A stretch of 23,096 nucleotides of DNA from CAG-791 sp963658695 (GCA_963658695.1 CAVKRN010000031.1:1-23096); one strand, 5' to 3'; shown: positions 7,301 to 15,065, counted from the stretch's first letter. Notes: generated by a model from the sequence alone, not told the origin. Translations and numbers: made by a program.

Positions 7301-9841
7301 TGTTCCGACGGCGCCGCCGGCCGCACTTGCCCCCTTCACCTCCAGGGTGTGGGCAGACACTGCCACCTGCTCCATGTTCAGTGTTCCGGACGTGGCACTC
7401 ACGATGGCGCCGGCCGTTCCGCCGTCTCCATTCGTGTCCACCGAAGAAGCCTCCAGCACCGGCAGGATCAGATTGACACTCTTTAACGTCACACTCGTGC
7501 CGGCTTCCTGCACGCCAACATAGGCCCCCGCCGCGCGATTGGCGGCCGTGCCCTTATCTGCCAGCAAGGTGAGATTCCCGGCAATGGTGATGCCGCTCTT
7601 CTTGCTTTCCTCTGTAACCTTGGAATTGTCAATGCTAACGCTGCCGCTTGTAACCTTGCCGATAAAGGCCGAGGCCGTCTCGCCCTCTATGCCCAGATGC
7701 GCCGTTACCTTGCTCGACTCGGTGACCGTACTCTCCTTGGAGATCGTCTTCACCGTCACGTTCTCCAGTGAGAGGGTTCCGTTGCCGCCATTTCCATCCG
7801 CAGCAGCAACTTCACCGATTACTGCCGAGGCAACGCCGGTGTTCGAGTAGATGCGGCATCCCTGAAGATCGGAAGCCAGAGAGAGGTTATTTTCCTGCAG
7901 CTGCTTGTTCAGTGCTTCCTTACTGCTGTCCGCCATTTTCTCATACCAGCGAACAGAAATATTCTTTACGCTTCCACTCTTTGCCTTTGCCAGCAAAACT
8001 GCTGCCGCAGAATCATCGCCGGCATTCCCAGCACCAGATGTTCCTGTCACAACCGCCGTCGCATCCGCAAGGATCAGATCGGAGATTTCCAACTCATCCG
8101 CCGCCTCATTGATAAGTGCTGCCTTCTCCTTTCCTTCGAATCGGAAGGCCGCCAGTACATGATTGTTGCCCTCAAAGATCTTAATGGCAGTATTGGTGAT
8201 GCCATAGCATGCGCCCTTGGAAATTAAATCCTTTTCCGCGCTATTCCTGCCAGTATTTGTCCCCGACGAAGAAGTTTGTGTATTCGCCGAGGAATTCTGC
8301 GCATCCGCATTGCCGGCTGCTGTAGCTGCAGCGGTATACGAATAGACCTGTATGTCTTCTTTCTGCTGCGCCGGTTCGCTCCCCTGTGCGCAATAACCAT
8401 ACTGGGAATCCATGCCTGTTGCAGAGGCGATAGCGGTCAGGAAGGCGGTTGTATTTTCCTTTCCCTTCCCTGCCGTCTCTTCCTCCTGCTGTGCGGTGAG
8501 ATCCGTCTGCACCTGTGTCGTGATCTCTTCCACTGCAGAATCCTCATCCCAATAGAGGTCGCGTACAACAGAAACCGAATCTACCGTTTTTCCCTTTACA
8601 ATTTGCTTATTTGCAAAATCCGCTCCGGACACCTCAGTCGACAAATTCTCCAGATGTCTGGCATTGGATACGGTTACGATAGTTTTCTCTCCAAGTCCTA
8701 ACTTGTTCGTTTGTGTTCGGACGGAGTTATACAGGCTGTTCACCGTCACGGTCTGCGAGACGTCCTCGCCGCCGTTGTCACTGGTGAGCGTAACGGTAAT
8801 CGTGATGTCTTCTCCCGGATTGAATTCGGGAAAAAGATCTGCAAAATGCCCATTTTCCCGGACAATACTGTCCAGAACAATGGCATAATACTTTGCCTTA
8901 ACGCTATCCGTTTCCTGTCCGCCATTTTCCTTGGCAGAACGTCCCGGAACTACAACATCAAACTCTTTGACACTATCACTGCTCAGTACCGCTTTGCTGA
9001 AGGAATCGCTCTGACTGCCAACGGTCGCCGGATCAATTACTTTCTCAACCGTTGCACCGCTCACAGTTCCCTCAAAGGTAAGCTTGAGCTTTGTCTGAAA
9101 GGTTGTTCCTTTCTCACCCTTTTCCATCTTCTCAGCGGAAATGGGCCGGTTGTAGTTCTTGTCCACCACGTACAAAACCAGTGACTCCGCATTGCGGACA
9201 GCAACCGACGGCGCGTACAGATCTCCCGGACTATTAAGCTCACCAAGTGCACCACCGTAATAACCGATGATCGTGCGCTTGCCGTCCGCTTTGTAATCTC
9301 TTCTCGCATTCTTGTCCGTGCGGCTGACGGTTTTCGCATCATCCACCGTGATGACGTGATCCGCATCGGTATAGAAAACGCCGTATACGGTTCCGCTCAT
9401 AGCATCGTATTCGATATAGAAATGATGTCCCCGAAGTGTTTCATCAATGGCGCCATCCGGAAGGATGTACTCCATCGCTCCCTTCTGAACGTCCGTGCGG
9501 CTCTCCGTGGTCATTGCGTAGAACAGGCTGTTTGCCGAGTTAGTGTTCTCCTCGTTGGGTTTCGTCGGATCGTATGTCACCTTGGTTCCGCGGGCCACGT
9601 CAGATCCTTTGGTTTCGTCCAGAAATTTGTCCCACTGTCCGTTGGCCAAAGCTGCGGTCAGATGATTCTGCGCTGCAATAAAGATCTCCTGAGCCGTTTC
9701 ATCCATTTCCATGCGCTTTAAGTTCCGCTGGTGATGAATCACTGCCACAAAGCCAAATGCACACAAAATGACGATGATTGCCACTGTGATCAGCATTTCA
9801 GCCATCGTAAATCCATTGCTGTTTTTATATCTTCTTCTCAT
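4322..9841 (-). CDS. Giant type IV prepilin, N-terminal part (prepilin leader, pilin helix, GLUG modules)
   Basis: ATG 9841 is preceded by GGAG at good spacing. Residues 1-10 form a basic class III leader (MRRRYKNSNG) and cleavage before FTMAE leaves the conserved Glu5. A hydrophobic helix of about 22 residues and an amphipathic pilin helix follow (to about 65). Residues 65-385 look like a beta-rich globular domain. A RHLENL segment near 392 heads GLUG block 1, with units such as GGLIGSASGTTTIANSYS and GGLVGKATGTLTIKDSYS, up to a YPF / GDW boundary near 1220-1258. An aromatic-rich domain (IYYER, YYHGY, PFFAD; about 1275-1445), an IRSADQL / QQLDITF head (about 1470-1510) and GLUG block 2 follow. 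The frame closes at TGA 4322, but the module continues in the +1 frame from about 4336, so the intact protein is near 3,200 residues. Ordinary type IV pilins have 130-300. It is the last gene of the minor-pilin cluster. The likely role is a peptidase-processed, tip-located adhesin: the leader is visible, the function is inferred. Confidence 0.88.
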   Translation of the reverse strand: MRRRYKNSNGFTMAEMLITVAIIVILCAFGFVAVIHHQRNLKRMEMDETAQEIFIAAQNHLTAALANGQWDKFLDETKGSDVARGTKVTYDPTKPNEENTNSANSLFYAMTTESRTDVQKGAMEYILPDGAIDETLRGHHFYIEYDAMSGTVYGVFYTDADHVITVDDAKTVSRTDKNARRDYKADGKRTIIGYYGGALGELNSPGDLYAPSVAVRNAESLVLYVVDKNYNRPISAEKMEKGEKGTTFQTKLKLTFEGTVSGATVEKVIDPATVGSQSDSFSKAVLSSDSVKEFDVVVPGRSAKENGGQETDSVKAKYYAIVLDSIVRENGHFADLFPEFNPGEDITITVTLTSDNGGEDVSQTVTVNSLYNSVRTQTNKLGLGEKTIVTVSNARHLENLSTEVSGADFANKQIVKGKTVDSVSVVRDLYWDEDSAVEEITTQVQTDLTAQQEEETAGKGKENTTAFLTAIASATGMDSQYGYCAQGSEPAQQKEDIQVYSYTAAATAAGNADAQNSSANTQTSSSGTNTGRNSAEKDLISKGACYGITNTAIKIFEGNNHVLAAFRFEGKEKAALINEAADELEISDLILADATAVVTGTSGAGNAGDDSAAAVLLAKAKSGSVKNISVRWYEKMADSSKEALNKQLQENNLSLASDLQGCRIYSNTGVASAVIGEVAAADGNGGNGTLSLENVTVKTISKESTVTESSKVTAHLGIEGETASAFIGKVTSGSVSIDNSKVTEESKKSGITIAGNLTLLADKGTAANRAAGAYVGVQEAGTSVTLKSVNLILPVLEASSVDTNGDGGTAGAIVSATSGTLNMEQVAVSAHTLEVKGASAAGGAVGTVNGGKTGINGLTILTDKADSDCGEAGQTMSGTDKAYGIRITAKKGCAGGLIGSTGSAAEVTVSDTAVSGSGSRDQVWSGSSAGGLIGKDEATTTIQSSTVSLYVRSEGNGGNPSGTSSSDGAGGLIGSASGTTTIANSYSGGRTANTNENPVYQDAAGQPDDTASGDGYVQGRYNVYLAAGNGAAGGLVGKATGTLTIKDSYSTSSVAIASNNGYAGGLVGEANSLTARKTYCTGRVYLEGAMAATDTSMAADSSTSGTNGSAGTGGTNGEQNVDTAHFGYYAGKLGSLSKEGSGDNYYLKGMNGAPQEAVGTVNDTAVTDSNRDTLIPESTLTDADYYASDCSLKKGVDTTQKAYYYDSSAASEEAHYAEIATKYPFRTVTTAFARFYYHPVTGAKIESADRDSAKYAQIGDWEVPEQSAEDDFGLIYYERIWDGTKNSLDTTFYYHGYMLQSGENAKTASYKEIRSTEDFVTAKDHYVAESGYLLLVKDGEEKDRYVCLAAGSQDGKNDTETWGQVSKKITDFVKYPLSNESAAALNGYTAYDVTFSMNDLKDKAWMFAPNGNNFGILLAIREIKNNTQQPSIAAFTYIPFFADALEPAEKGMLQTVSKSVSLKSDTAQGIIRSADQLKYFFAYEDASNNTGFLTQSSVHRVIEQQLDITFDHSKVTFYKDGNPITDAQADAYQSPTLNQIGWANAVYRSTLRPETKETNDYYVLDGLRSTFVTTVYGELCNLQVTNIKAEHFLGKISGEKASVHGITITDAQFGKGTDYNQLTDAGFAGQMEGGTVADCKIINASIYGTGFIKNSTNGGTIKRCYLINATIWGDGFITSNGSDLEDCGIYADPSLYNETRDAGYYKPMEKEHGTYDYVSIGIAPGGSQSSDNVAGFVQEQKVSKKSIKNCYVAGVVYGSKDVSGFIGTAGNGLTVDACYANVVINAGENASGFAGQIDADSTEIKNSHALGRMESAQTASGFVQTITNGKISKCYEGLL
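4327..4336 (-). other. Frameshift site joining the two halves of the giant prepilin
   Basis: The site is the self-complementary decamer GAAGGCCTTC. Reading through gives CYEGLL then stop. Removing one G or C gives CYEAFCDIDA and joins the downstream frame. CYEAFCDID fits the end of a GLUG unit (compare NSYANIIQV and NSHALGRME), which supports a single extra base. There is no long homopolymer and no canonical slippery heptamer. Confidence 0.75.
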
Positions 9842-9945
9842 CTGCTGCTCCGCGATCCTGTAGATATCCCGACTCCGCTTATTCCGAATCTTCTGTACTC
9901 ACATAGACATGTCTGCCCCGAGGATTGTGCCTGTTGATTCCGGCA

Positions 9946-10569
9946 TCATCGTATACGGTTATGAATACAAACCGTTGCTTCCTCGATAATCTGGTCATCT
10001 TTTTTGCTGTTTTTGATCTGGATCTTTAACGTAAAATAGCCGCCGTCTCCCGACTGCGGCATTGTCACGGAAAGTGACTCAATATAGGCGTACAGATCTC
10101 TTGTCTGTATCTTCTTTGGCAATAGAGGAATGCTAACCCGTGACTGCGCCTGCGGCGTCACCTGAATGACCTTCTCCTCATCCCCCTGATACGTTCCATT
10201 CTTGTATTGCATCCGGTAGCCGCGGCTTCCGGCGTAATAATATAGATCATTTTCTGTTCCGTCTTTGATCAGATCAACCGTCTTGACCAGCTCACTTGAT
10301 TCCCCGGAGCTTTGACCGGAGGATACGGAATCACAGGATGTCACCGAGGACAAATCCTCTGTGAGCACACTAACTGTTGTCGCCAGAAGCGTCTGCGCAT
10401 CCGCCCGAAGGCTGATTCTCTGATATACGTTTCTGGCTGCAACAATGCCGCCCGCTATTGCCAGCGTCACCAGTCCGATCAGGACCACGGTCATCAGCGT
10501 CTCTGATAACGTAAAGCCCTCTGTATTCTGAAGTTTGCTCCGCCCCCTGCGAATCCACTTCGTTCTCAT
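9946..10569 (-). CDS. PilW/GspJ-like minor prepilin
   Basis: A 207-residue protein with an 18-residue basic leader ending in NTEG, cleaved before FTLSETLMTVVLIGLV, so Phe1 and Glu5 are conserved. One transmembrane/pilin helix is followed by a soluble domain of about 165 residues rich in beta-strand-like stretches. ATG 10569 is chosen because AAGGGA lies 9 bases upstream; a GTG at 10575 would be too close. It sits directly upstream of the giant prepilin and downstream of the PilV-like gene, the position and size expected for PilW/GspJ in a tip-priming minor-pilin set. The family call rests on the leader, the order and the size. Confidence 0.8.
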   Translation of the reverse strand: MRTKWIRRGRSKLQNTEGFTLSETLMTVVLIGLVTLAIAGGIVAARNVYQRISLRADAQTLLATTVSVLTEDLSSVTSCDSVSSGQSSGESSELVKTVDLIKDGTENDLYYYAGSRGYRMQYKNGTYQGDEEKVIQVTPQAQSRVSIPLLPKKIQTRDLYAYIESLSVTMPQSGDGGYFTLKIQIKNSKKDDQIIEEATVCIHNRIR

Positions 10570-10679
10570 ATACACAATTCCCTTCTCTGCACTGGATTTG
10601 GCTGCACGCAGCTTTTTTTGCTCATGTGGCGTTTTTGTTAGGTAAATCCCCGCATCAAGGTCCTGCAGCTTTCATAAAC

Positions 10680-11108
10680 TCAGTTGGAGCCACTCGCCTG
10701 CGCCCCCTGCTGCGTGGAACTTTCTTTGTACTGATACCGCGCTGCCACTATTTTTCCCGTATTCTTGTTCTTAATTATCTCGGCGCTTACCGGTATTGAA
10801 ACTGTCGCTGCCATGCTGTCAGAGCTGCTCTTCCAAAGACTAACGGTTGCATTCAATGATTCTGTGCTGTAGATATCCTTGCCGTTTTTCAGGTTTTTTC
10901 CCTTCATTTGCCCCAGCGATTCCACTAAATTGCGCTGATCCAGGTAGGACATATATGCGGTTTCCGACCTGGTCACAATCCTGGTCGCCGCCGACGTCAT
11001 AGTCTCCAGCATCAATGCCCCCAGCGCCACAATCAGCATGGCAGCAAGTGCCTCCCCAATGGACTCACCGCGTTCTGACCGGATTCGATCTATCAGCCTT
11101 GCTTTCAT
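10680..11108 (-). CDS. PilV/GspI-like minor prepilin
   Basis: A 142-residue protein. Leader MKARLIDRIRSERG is cleaved before ESIGEALAAMLIVALGALML. Residue 5 of the mature protein is Glu, as in most pilins, but residue 1 is Glu where Phe or Met is usual. The ESxxEALxAMLI pattern is typical of PilV/GspI-type proteins in Gram-positive T4P clusters. ATG 11108 is chosen over the upstream Met because AGGAG ends about 5 bases before it. The soluble domain has about 110 residues, with an Ala/Ser/Gln-rich C-terminus. It lies between the PilX-like and PilW-like genes. Confidence 0.78.
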   Translation of the reverse strand: MKARLIDRIRSERGESIGEALAAMLIVALGALMLETMTSAATRIVTRSETAYMSYLDQRNLVESLGQMKGKNLKNGKDIYSTESLNATVSLWKSSSDSMAATVSIPVSAEIIKNKNTGKIVAARYQYKESSTQQGAQASGSN

Positions 11109-11219
11109 TCGAATCTCCTGCTTTCTCGGACGGTTTTCCTTTTCCGGCCGACTCCGTTTCGCCAATCCTTCTACTCTGATTACTCTGACTAAAATTGCCT
11201 CGAAGTGCTTCCCTCTAGT

Positions 11220-11243
11220 ACATCGTTTGCAAAATAACTGGCC
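11220..11243 (-). repeat. Short intergenic repeat, copy 2
   Basis: It contains GTACATCGTTTGCAAAATAA on the plus strand and nearly matches the copy at 16010-16032 (ACATCGTTTGCAAAACAACT). It lies in the leader region of the PilV-like gene. Function is unknown. Confidence 0.5.
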
Positions 11244-11264
11244 TAATAACGCAGAACTTACTAG

Positions 11265-12161
11265 CTACTTTGTCTGTTCTTCCCCAACATCCATCCACCG
11301 GATGACGCAGCGGATGTTCTGCTCATTTTCTGCCTCTGTAAGAGCCGCATCATCTGTTGACGACTTTACGGATTCATAATCCATCGTAATGGATGGATAC
11401 AATACGAACTTCTCTGTTGCACTCTCCGTGCCATTCTCCGAAGAAACACTTGTCGAAAGTTCGATATGAATGGAGAAATCCGGATGCATGGTAAACTTTG
11501 CTGTTACCGCCGGAATAGCATCACTTGAAATGTTAGTTCCTGTCAAAGTCAGAGTCGCCTGCCTTTCCGGGTATTTGGCTGTTTCTATTTTGCCAGAAGG
11601 AACCCAGGCGGAGGTTGTCTTTGTGTCAGTGCTTCCGTTCTGACTGATCGACCGATCTTCTGTCCCCGTCGAAGCCGTCGCACCGGCCAATACTTCCTCT
11701 GCAACGGTTTCTTGTGCATTGCCGGCAGCATCCTTCTGCGGCCAGGAATTTTGGATTTCCTTTTCCTTCCAATACAGCTGATAGAGCTCTTCTGCCATTG
11801 ACAGCTCGACCTCTCGAAGACTAACCAGATTATTCTTAGGGTCTGAGTTTTGGGGCTTGAATCCGTTCTTCCACGTTCCGCCAGCTGCTGTTGCCTGCAG
11901 CTCGTTCTCATTCACATACCAGGTGTCCTCATCCTCCGGGTCCGAGAGCATGGTGTCCTCCACCAGACCTCTTGCCGAGTCCAGCGCATAGCGCTGTGCA
12001 TCCGCGGTGGCGATTCCGCTCATCCGTCCGGCGGAGCTCATCGCCGCCGCAATGATGATGGAACCAACCACAGCGCAGACAATGAAAAAGAGCAGAGCTA
12101 CCGCCAGGGACGCTCCGCTTTCGGATTTCATTTTCTGTTTGCACAGGATTCTAGTCTGCAT
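11265..12161 (-). CDS. PilX/GspK-like minor prepilin without Glu5
   Basis: A 298-residue protein. The N-terminus has a short polar leader ending in KSESG, then ASLAVALLFFIVCAVVGSIII. This GASLxVALL pattern, with Val rather than Glu at mature position 5, is characteristic of PilX and GspK, which cap the pseudopilus tip and need no Glu5. The soluble domain of about 250 residues is rich in Ser/Thr/Glu. It heads the minor-pilin run and follows PilO by 81 bases. The start may be Met 11 (ATG 12131), which would give a 6-residue leader; neither start has a clear ribosome binding site. Confidence 0.75.
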   Translation of the reverse strand: MQTRILCKQKMKSESGASLAVALLFFIVCAVVGSIIIAAAMSSAGRMSGIATADAQRYALDSARGLVEDTMLSDPEDEDTWYVNENELQATAAGGTWKNGFKPQNSDPKNNLVSLREVELSMAEELYQLYWKEKEIQNSWPQKDAAGNAQETVAEEVLAGATASTGTEDRSISQNGSTDTKTTSAWVPSGKIETAKYPERQATLTLTGTNISSDAIPAVTAKFTMHPDFSIHIELSTSVSSENGTESATEKFVLYPSITMDYESVKSSTDDAALTEAENEQNIRCVIRWMDVGEEQTK

Positions 12162-12242
12162 AGCAAAAAGTTCAGCTCTTTCTCATCTACCGTTCACACG
12201 TTCCTAAATAGACAGCAACACCAGAACTTATCTGTATGCCTG

Positions 12243-12842
12243 TTACTCACTGGTCTCGCTGTCCAGGAAGTTGATTCCGTCTGTACTGGGCGCATTGTAC
12301 AGTGTCTCGTAAAAGGTCACACTCACACTGACCTGCACTGCACTGTTCGAAAGGCTCCCGGTCTCGCCCCCTCTGCCGGAGGGCGAAATGGTGATGTCCT
12401 GCAGCAGGCACCGGTATTCACAGTGATACAGGGCCTCCAACATCTTTTTGGCCGTTTTGTAGCTGTCGGCCACAAAGGAGATCTGAAGATCACGGCGCAC
12501 CGTTGTATCTCCGCTGTATGCCGTCGGATCCTGAAAGCTCAGATCAAAGGTCTCCGCGTCTTCAAAAATATTGTTCAGTGCGATGATCTCCTGCTTCTGA
12601 TTGTTGTAGGTTGCCACCACGCCATCACTGGTCAGCTTGCCGGACTCAATCTGGTCCTGCATCTGCCGCATAGAGGCTGCCTTGGTCTGGTAGGCCATAA
12701 GCTCGGTTTCCAGAACGGAGGTGTCGTACTGAACCTGCGCCTCCTGCAGACCCTTATATACAAATTGGTAGTAAAACAAACCGATCAGCGCCGCTGCCAG
12801 GAGCAGTAGCACGATTTCTTCTGATTTCTTCAGATCTCTCAT
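12243..12842 (-). CDS. pilO: PilO-like type IV pilus alignment subcomplex protein
   Basis: A 199-residue bitopic inner-membrane protein: a short cytoplasmic tail (MRDLKKSEE), a transmembrane helix at about residues 8-27, a coiled-coil-like stretch with many Glu/Gln (about 30-90), then an alpha/beta domain of the PilO type. PilO pairs with PilN and links the cytoplasmic PilM ring to the pilus fibre. ATG 12842 is chosen because GAGGGA lies in the 16-base gap after the PilN stop. An upstream ATG at 12875 would overlap pilN. Confidence 0.75.
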   Translation of the reverse strand: MRDLKKSEEIVLLLLAAALIGLFYYQFVYKGLQEAQVQYDTSVLETELMAYQTKAASMRQMQDQIESGKLTSDGVVATYNNQKQEIIALNNIFEDAETFDLSFQDPTAYSGDTTVRRDLQISFVADSYKTAKKMLEALYHCEYRCLLQDITISPSGRGGETGSLSNSAVQVSVSVTFYETLYNAPSTDGINFLDSETSE

Positions 12843-12858
12843 CTCTGCCCGTCCCTCA

Positions 12859-13641
12859 TTACTGCTCGCTGCCATCTACATTCGTCTGTGCCAGATCCGA
12901 AGCTGCGCCCTTTGCGACATTCTCCATTGCCTCTTCGAGCGGGTTCGGCACGGAAACTGAGACATTATTCGTCTCTGCTGATTCGTTCTCTGTTCCCGCC
13001 GGTGTGAAATAAATGGTCATGGAGGAGATGACGTTGTCAGCGGCAGTACCTGTCTGTGACGCATTCTGGTCCTTAGTCGCCGCGTTGGAGACAACCACAT
13101 AGGTCACTAAGGGGCTTTCCTCCAACCTTGCTGTCACATCGGAGACACTGGCCAGCTTAGCTGAATTGATGGAAAGCGTTGCCACATTACCCGACATGCT
13201 AAGGCTAAGAAGCGCATCGCTTTGCATCAGCTCCTCCTCGACCAGTCCCAGAATCTCCATGCGGTCCTGAAGGGAGGCTTCCTCACTGCTTAGATACCCG
13301 TTGCCGTAATGGGAATACTCGGCACGAATCTCCTCGTAGGGCTCCAGCGAAGCCTTTGCCGCCTCCACCTGCGTCTCCATCAGATGGTAATTGCTCTCCA
13401 GTCGGCCGATCTCATCCAGCTTTCCCTGCACGCAAACCTTGCTGAACAGGGCGACGCCGCACATGAACACGAGAAAAATGGCGATCTCCGCCATATTTTT
13501 CCCAGTGTGCTTTTCTTCAATGAACAGGTTGATGGATGTCTTGTCGGGAAGCTTCCCTACCTGCCGTCCCGCAGGTAGCGCAAGACCGCCGGCCTTTACC
13601 AGCTGGCCATCCTTTTTCTTTTGTATCTTCTGATCTGCCAT
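12859..13641 (-). CDS. pilN: PilN-like type IV pilus assembly protein
   Basis: A 260-residue protein with a basic cytoplasmic N-terminus, the PilM-binding INLF motif at residues 37-40, a transmembrane helix at about 49-66, a coiled-coil stretch, and a ferredoxin-like periplasmic-type domain (about 140-215) followed by a low-complexity tail. The INLF motif and the place between pilM and pilO identify it. The N-terminus carries an in-frame palindrome-encoded insert, LPAGRQVG (residues 22-29), between the basic segment and INLF, which looks foreign to the family. Confidence 0.8.
   Translation of the reverse strand: MADQKIQKKKDGQLVKAGGLALPAGRQVGKLPDKTSINLFIEEKHTGKNMAEIAIFLVFMCGVALFSKVCVQGKLDEIGRLESNYHLMETQVEAAKASLEPYEEIRAEYSHYGNGYLSSEEASLQDRMEILGLVEEELMQSDALLSLSMSGNVATLSINSAKLASVSDVTARLEESPLVTYVVVSNAATKDQNASQTGTAADNVISSMTIYFTPAGTENESAETNNVSVSVPNPLEEAMENVAKGAASDLAQTNVDGSEQ
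13557..13578. repeat. Inverted repeat inserted in frame in pilN
   Basis: The arms CTACCTGC and GCAGGTAG are perfectly complementary around CGTCCC. On the coding strand it specifies LPAGRQVG. The related palindrome CCTGCGGCAGG occurs in the pilin promoter at 18613-18623. Confidence 0.7.
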
Positions 13642-13661
13642 AGTTACCTCTGTCCGAGCTC

Positions 13662-14948
13662 CTACTCTAATACCGCGCCGTATCCCTGCATCATCAGGAG
13701 CAGGTTATCCTCCTCCGGGTTCTTCTGAAGATTCGTGCCCTCCGGCAGCAGCTCCGTCAACGGCCGCACCGGAAGGTCCACCGTCTCCTGAATATGTTCC
13801 ACAAAGACCGGATGCATCGCCCGTCCGCAGTAATAAATGCAGTCAATGGAATTGCGCGGATTGTTATAATTGTAGAAGTTCATGACACGCATCAGTTCCG
13901 TTGCCATGGTCTGAATCTGATCCGTGACCAGCTCGCTTTCTGCAACTCCGTTCTGGTTGGCATCCAGCATAACCTGAGCGATATGAACATCCACTCCCTT
14001 CTCCGCCGCGATAGCCTCGCACAGTGCCTTCTCGCTGGCGCTCAGATTTCTGGTGATCTCATAGGCGCCGCCGGAGAAAAAGTGCAGCTGCATACGGCTG
14101 TAACCCATGCACAAAACAGCATAATCCTTACTCGTTCCGGCTGCCGACAGGTCCGTTTGCTGCCCCTGTTCCGTGCGCAACGTGGCGGCGTCCGCCACAT
14201 TCCCTGCGCCGTAAGGCATCCCTTCTGCTGCGCCTTGCTGCAGCGGGTTCTCGCTCACAGAAATGCCACTGGCCTGCGCCTCCGCGGCTGCCCTGCGGGA
14301 GAGTTCCTCCACAGAAAGCTTGCCGCGGCGCTTTTCCTTCTCCAGCTCCCGCTGGCGCTTTTGCGTTTCCCTTTGCTCTTCCCGTTGCTGCGCCGCGCGC
14401 TTTTTCTCTTCGCCTGCAAGACGTTTCCTGCGTTCCGCAGGTTCCTCCGGAGGCAGCACCACCTGCTGCAGGGCCAGAACGTCCGGAACCAGCTTGACCA
14501 GTGTAAGCCCGGCACGTTTGCACATAGCCTTGTACTGCGCAATCTGCTCCTTGGAGAATGCTGCGATCAACAGCTCCAGCTCCTGCTCGTCAGAGGAGAG
14601 AACGGCATAATCGTACACGTACTGATCCGCCTCCTCCTGCAGATAATCGTGAAATTCATATGGAATATTGATGAGAAGCTGCCGGTGCGTCATACGCGGC
14701 AGTCGCACACGCCGGATGTAATAGGATTCGGAAGGAACGGCAAAGGCTGTGTTGCGAACGCGTATTTTATTATTGCGGATGACCTCGCGCAGGTATTCTG
14801 CCAGCGCATGGAACGCCACAATCTTGCCGCCTATGACCATGTTGTCGGGCATAACCTCCAAGATCGTGCGGGTTACCTTGCCCTTATTCATGATGACGAT
14901 TTTCAGAAAACGATCTTCGACTTCAATGCCGATGTATTTGCCAGCCAT
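13662..14948 (-). CDS. pilM: PilM-like actin-fold type IV pilus protein with charged insertion
   Basis: A 428-residue cytoplasmic protein. The N-terminus (AGKYIGIEVEDRFLKIVIM) is the first strand pair of an actin-like ATPase fold. The segment TAFAVPSESYYIRRVRLPRM resembles the PilM phosphate-binding and 1B region. The C-terminal half (YAVLCMGYSRMQLHFF ... CIYYCGRA) carries the second actin-like subdomain. PilM binds the INLF tail of PilN and couples the motor to the pilus. Residues about 166-272 form an extra Glu/Arg/Lys/Gln-rich helical stretch followed by an Ala/Gly/Gln linker, making the protein longer than the usual 350 or so. ATG 14948 matches the family start; the longer frame begins only at a TTG (15002). 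Confidence 0.85.
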   Translation of the reverse strand: MAGKYIGIEVEDRFLKIVIMNKGKVTRTILEVMPDNMVIGGKIVAFHALAEYLREVIRNNKIRVRNTAFAVPSESYYIRRVRLPRMTHRQLLINIPYEFHDYLQEEADQYVYDYAVLSSDEQELELLIAAFSKEQIAQYKAMCKRAGLTLVKLVPDVLALQQVVLPPEEPAERRKRLAGEEKKRAAQQREEQRETQKRQRELEKEKRRGKLSVEELSRRAAAEAQASGISVSENPLQQGAAEGMPYGAGNVADAATLRTEQGQQTDLSAAGTSKDYAVLCMGYSRMQLHFFSGGAYEITRNLSASEKALCEAIAAEKGVDVHIAQVMLDANQNGVAESELVTDQIQTMATELMRVMNFYNYNNPRNSIDCIYYCGRAMHPVFVEHIQETVDLPVRPLTELLPEGTNLQKNPEEDNLLLMMQGYGAVLE

Positions 14949-15065
14949 ACGAGTCAATCCAATCTGTGAAAACAACGAATGAGACCGGCCGGCGCTCTTC
15001 AATGCAGCAGGCCTGTCTTTACATAACGATCATATAAACCCAGCTGTAACATAGATTTAAGTCTG

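Noticed and set aside
4322..9841. Autotransporter or sortase-anchored surface protein as the identity of the giant protein
   Set aside because: There is no Sec signal with an AXA site, no beta-barrel C-terminus and no LPXTG motif; the N-terminus fits a class III prepilin leader instead.
10605..10625. GCTGCACGCAGCTTTTTTT as a plus-strand terminator
   Set aside because: The stem is only four or five base pairs and no plus-strand gene precedes it; on the minus strand the run is of A, not T.
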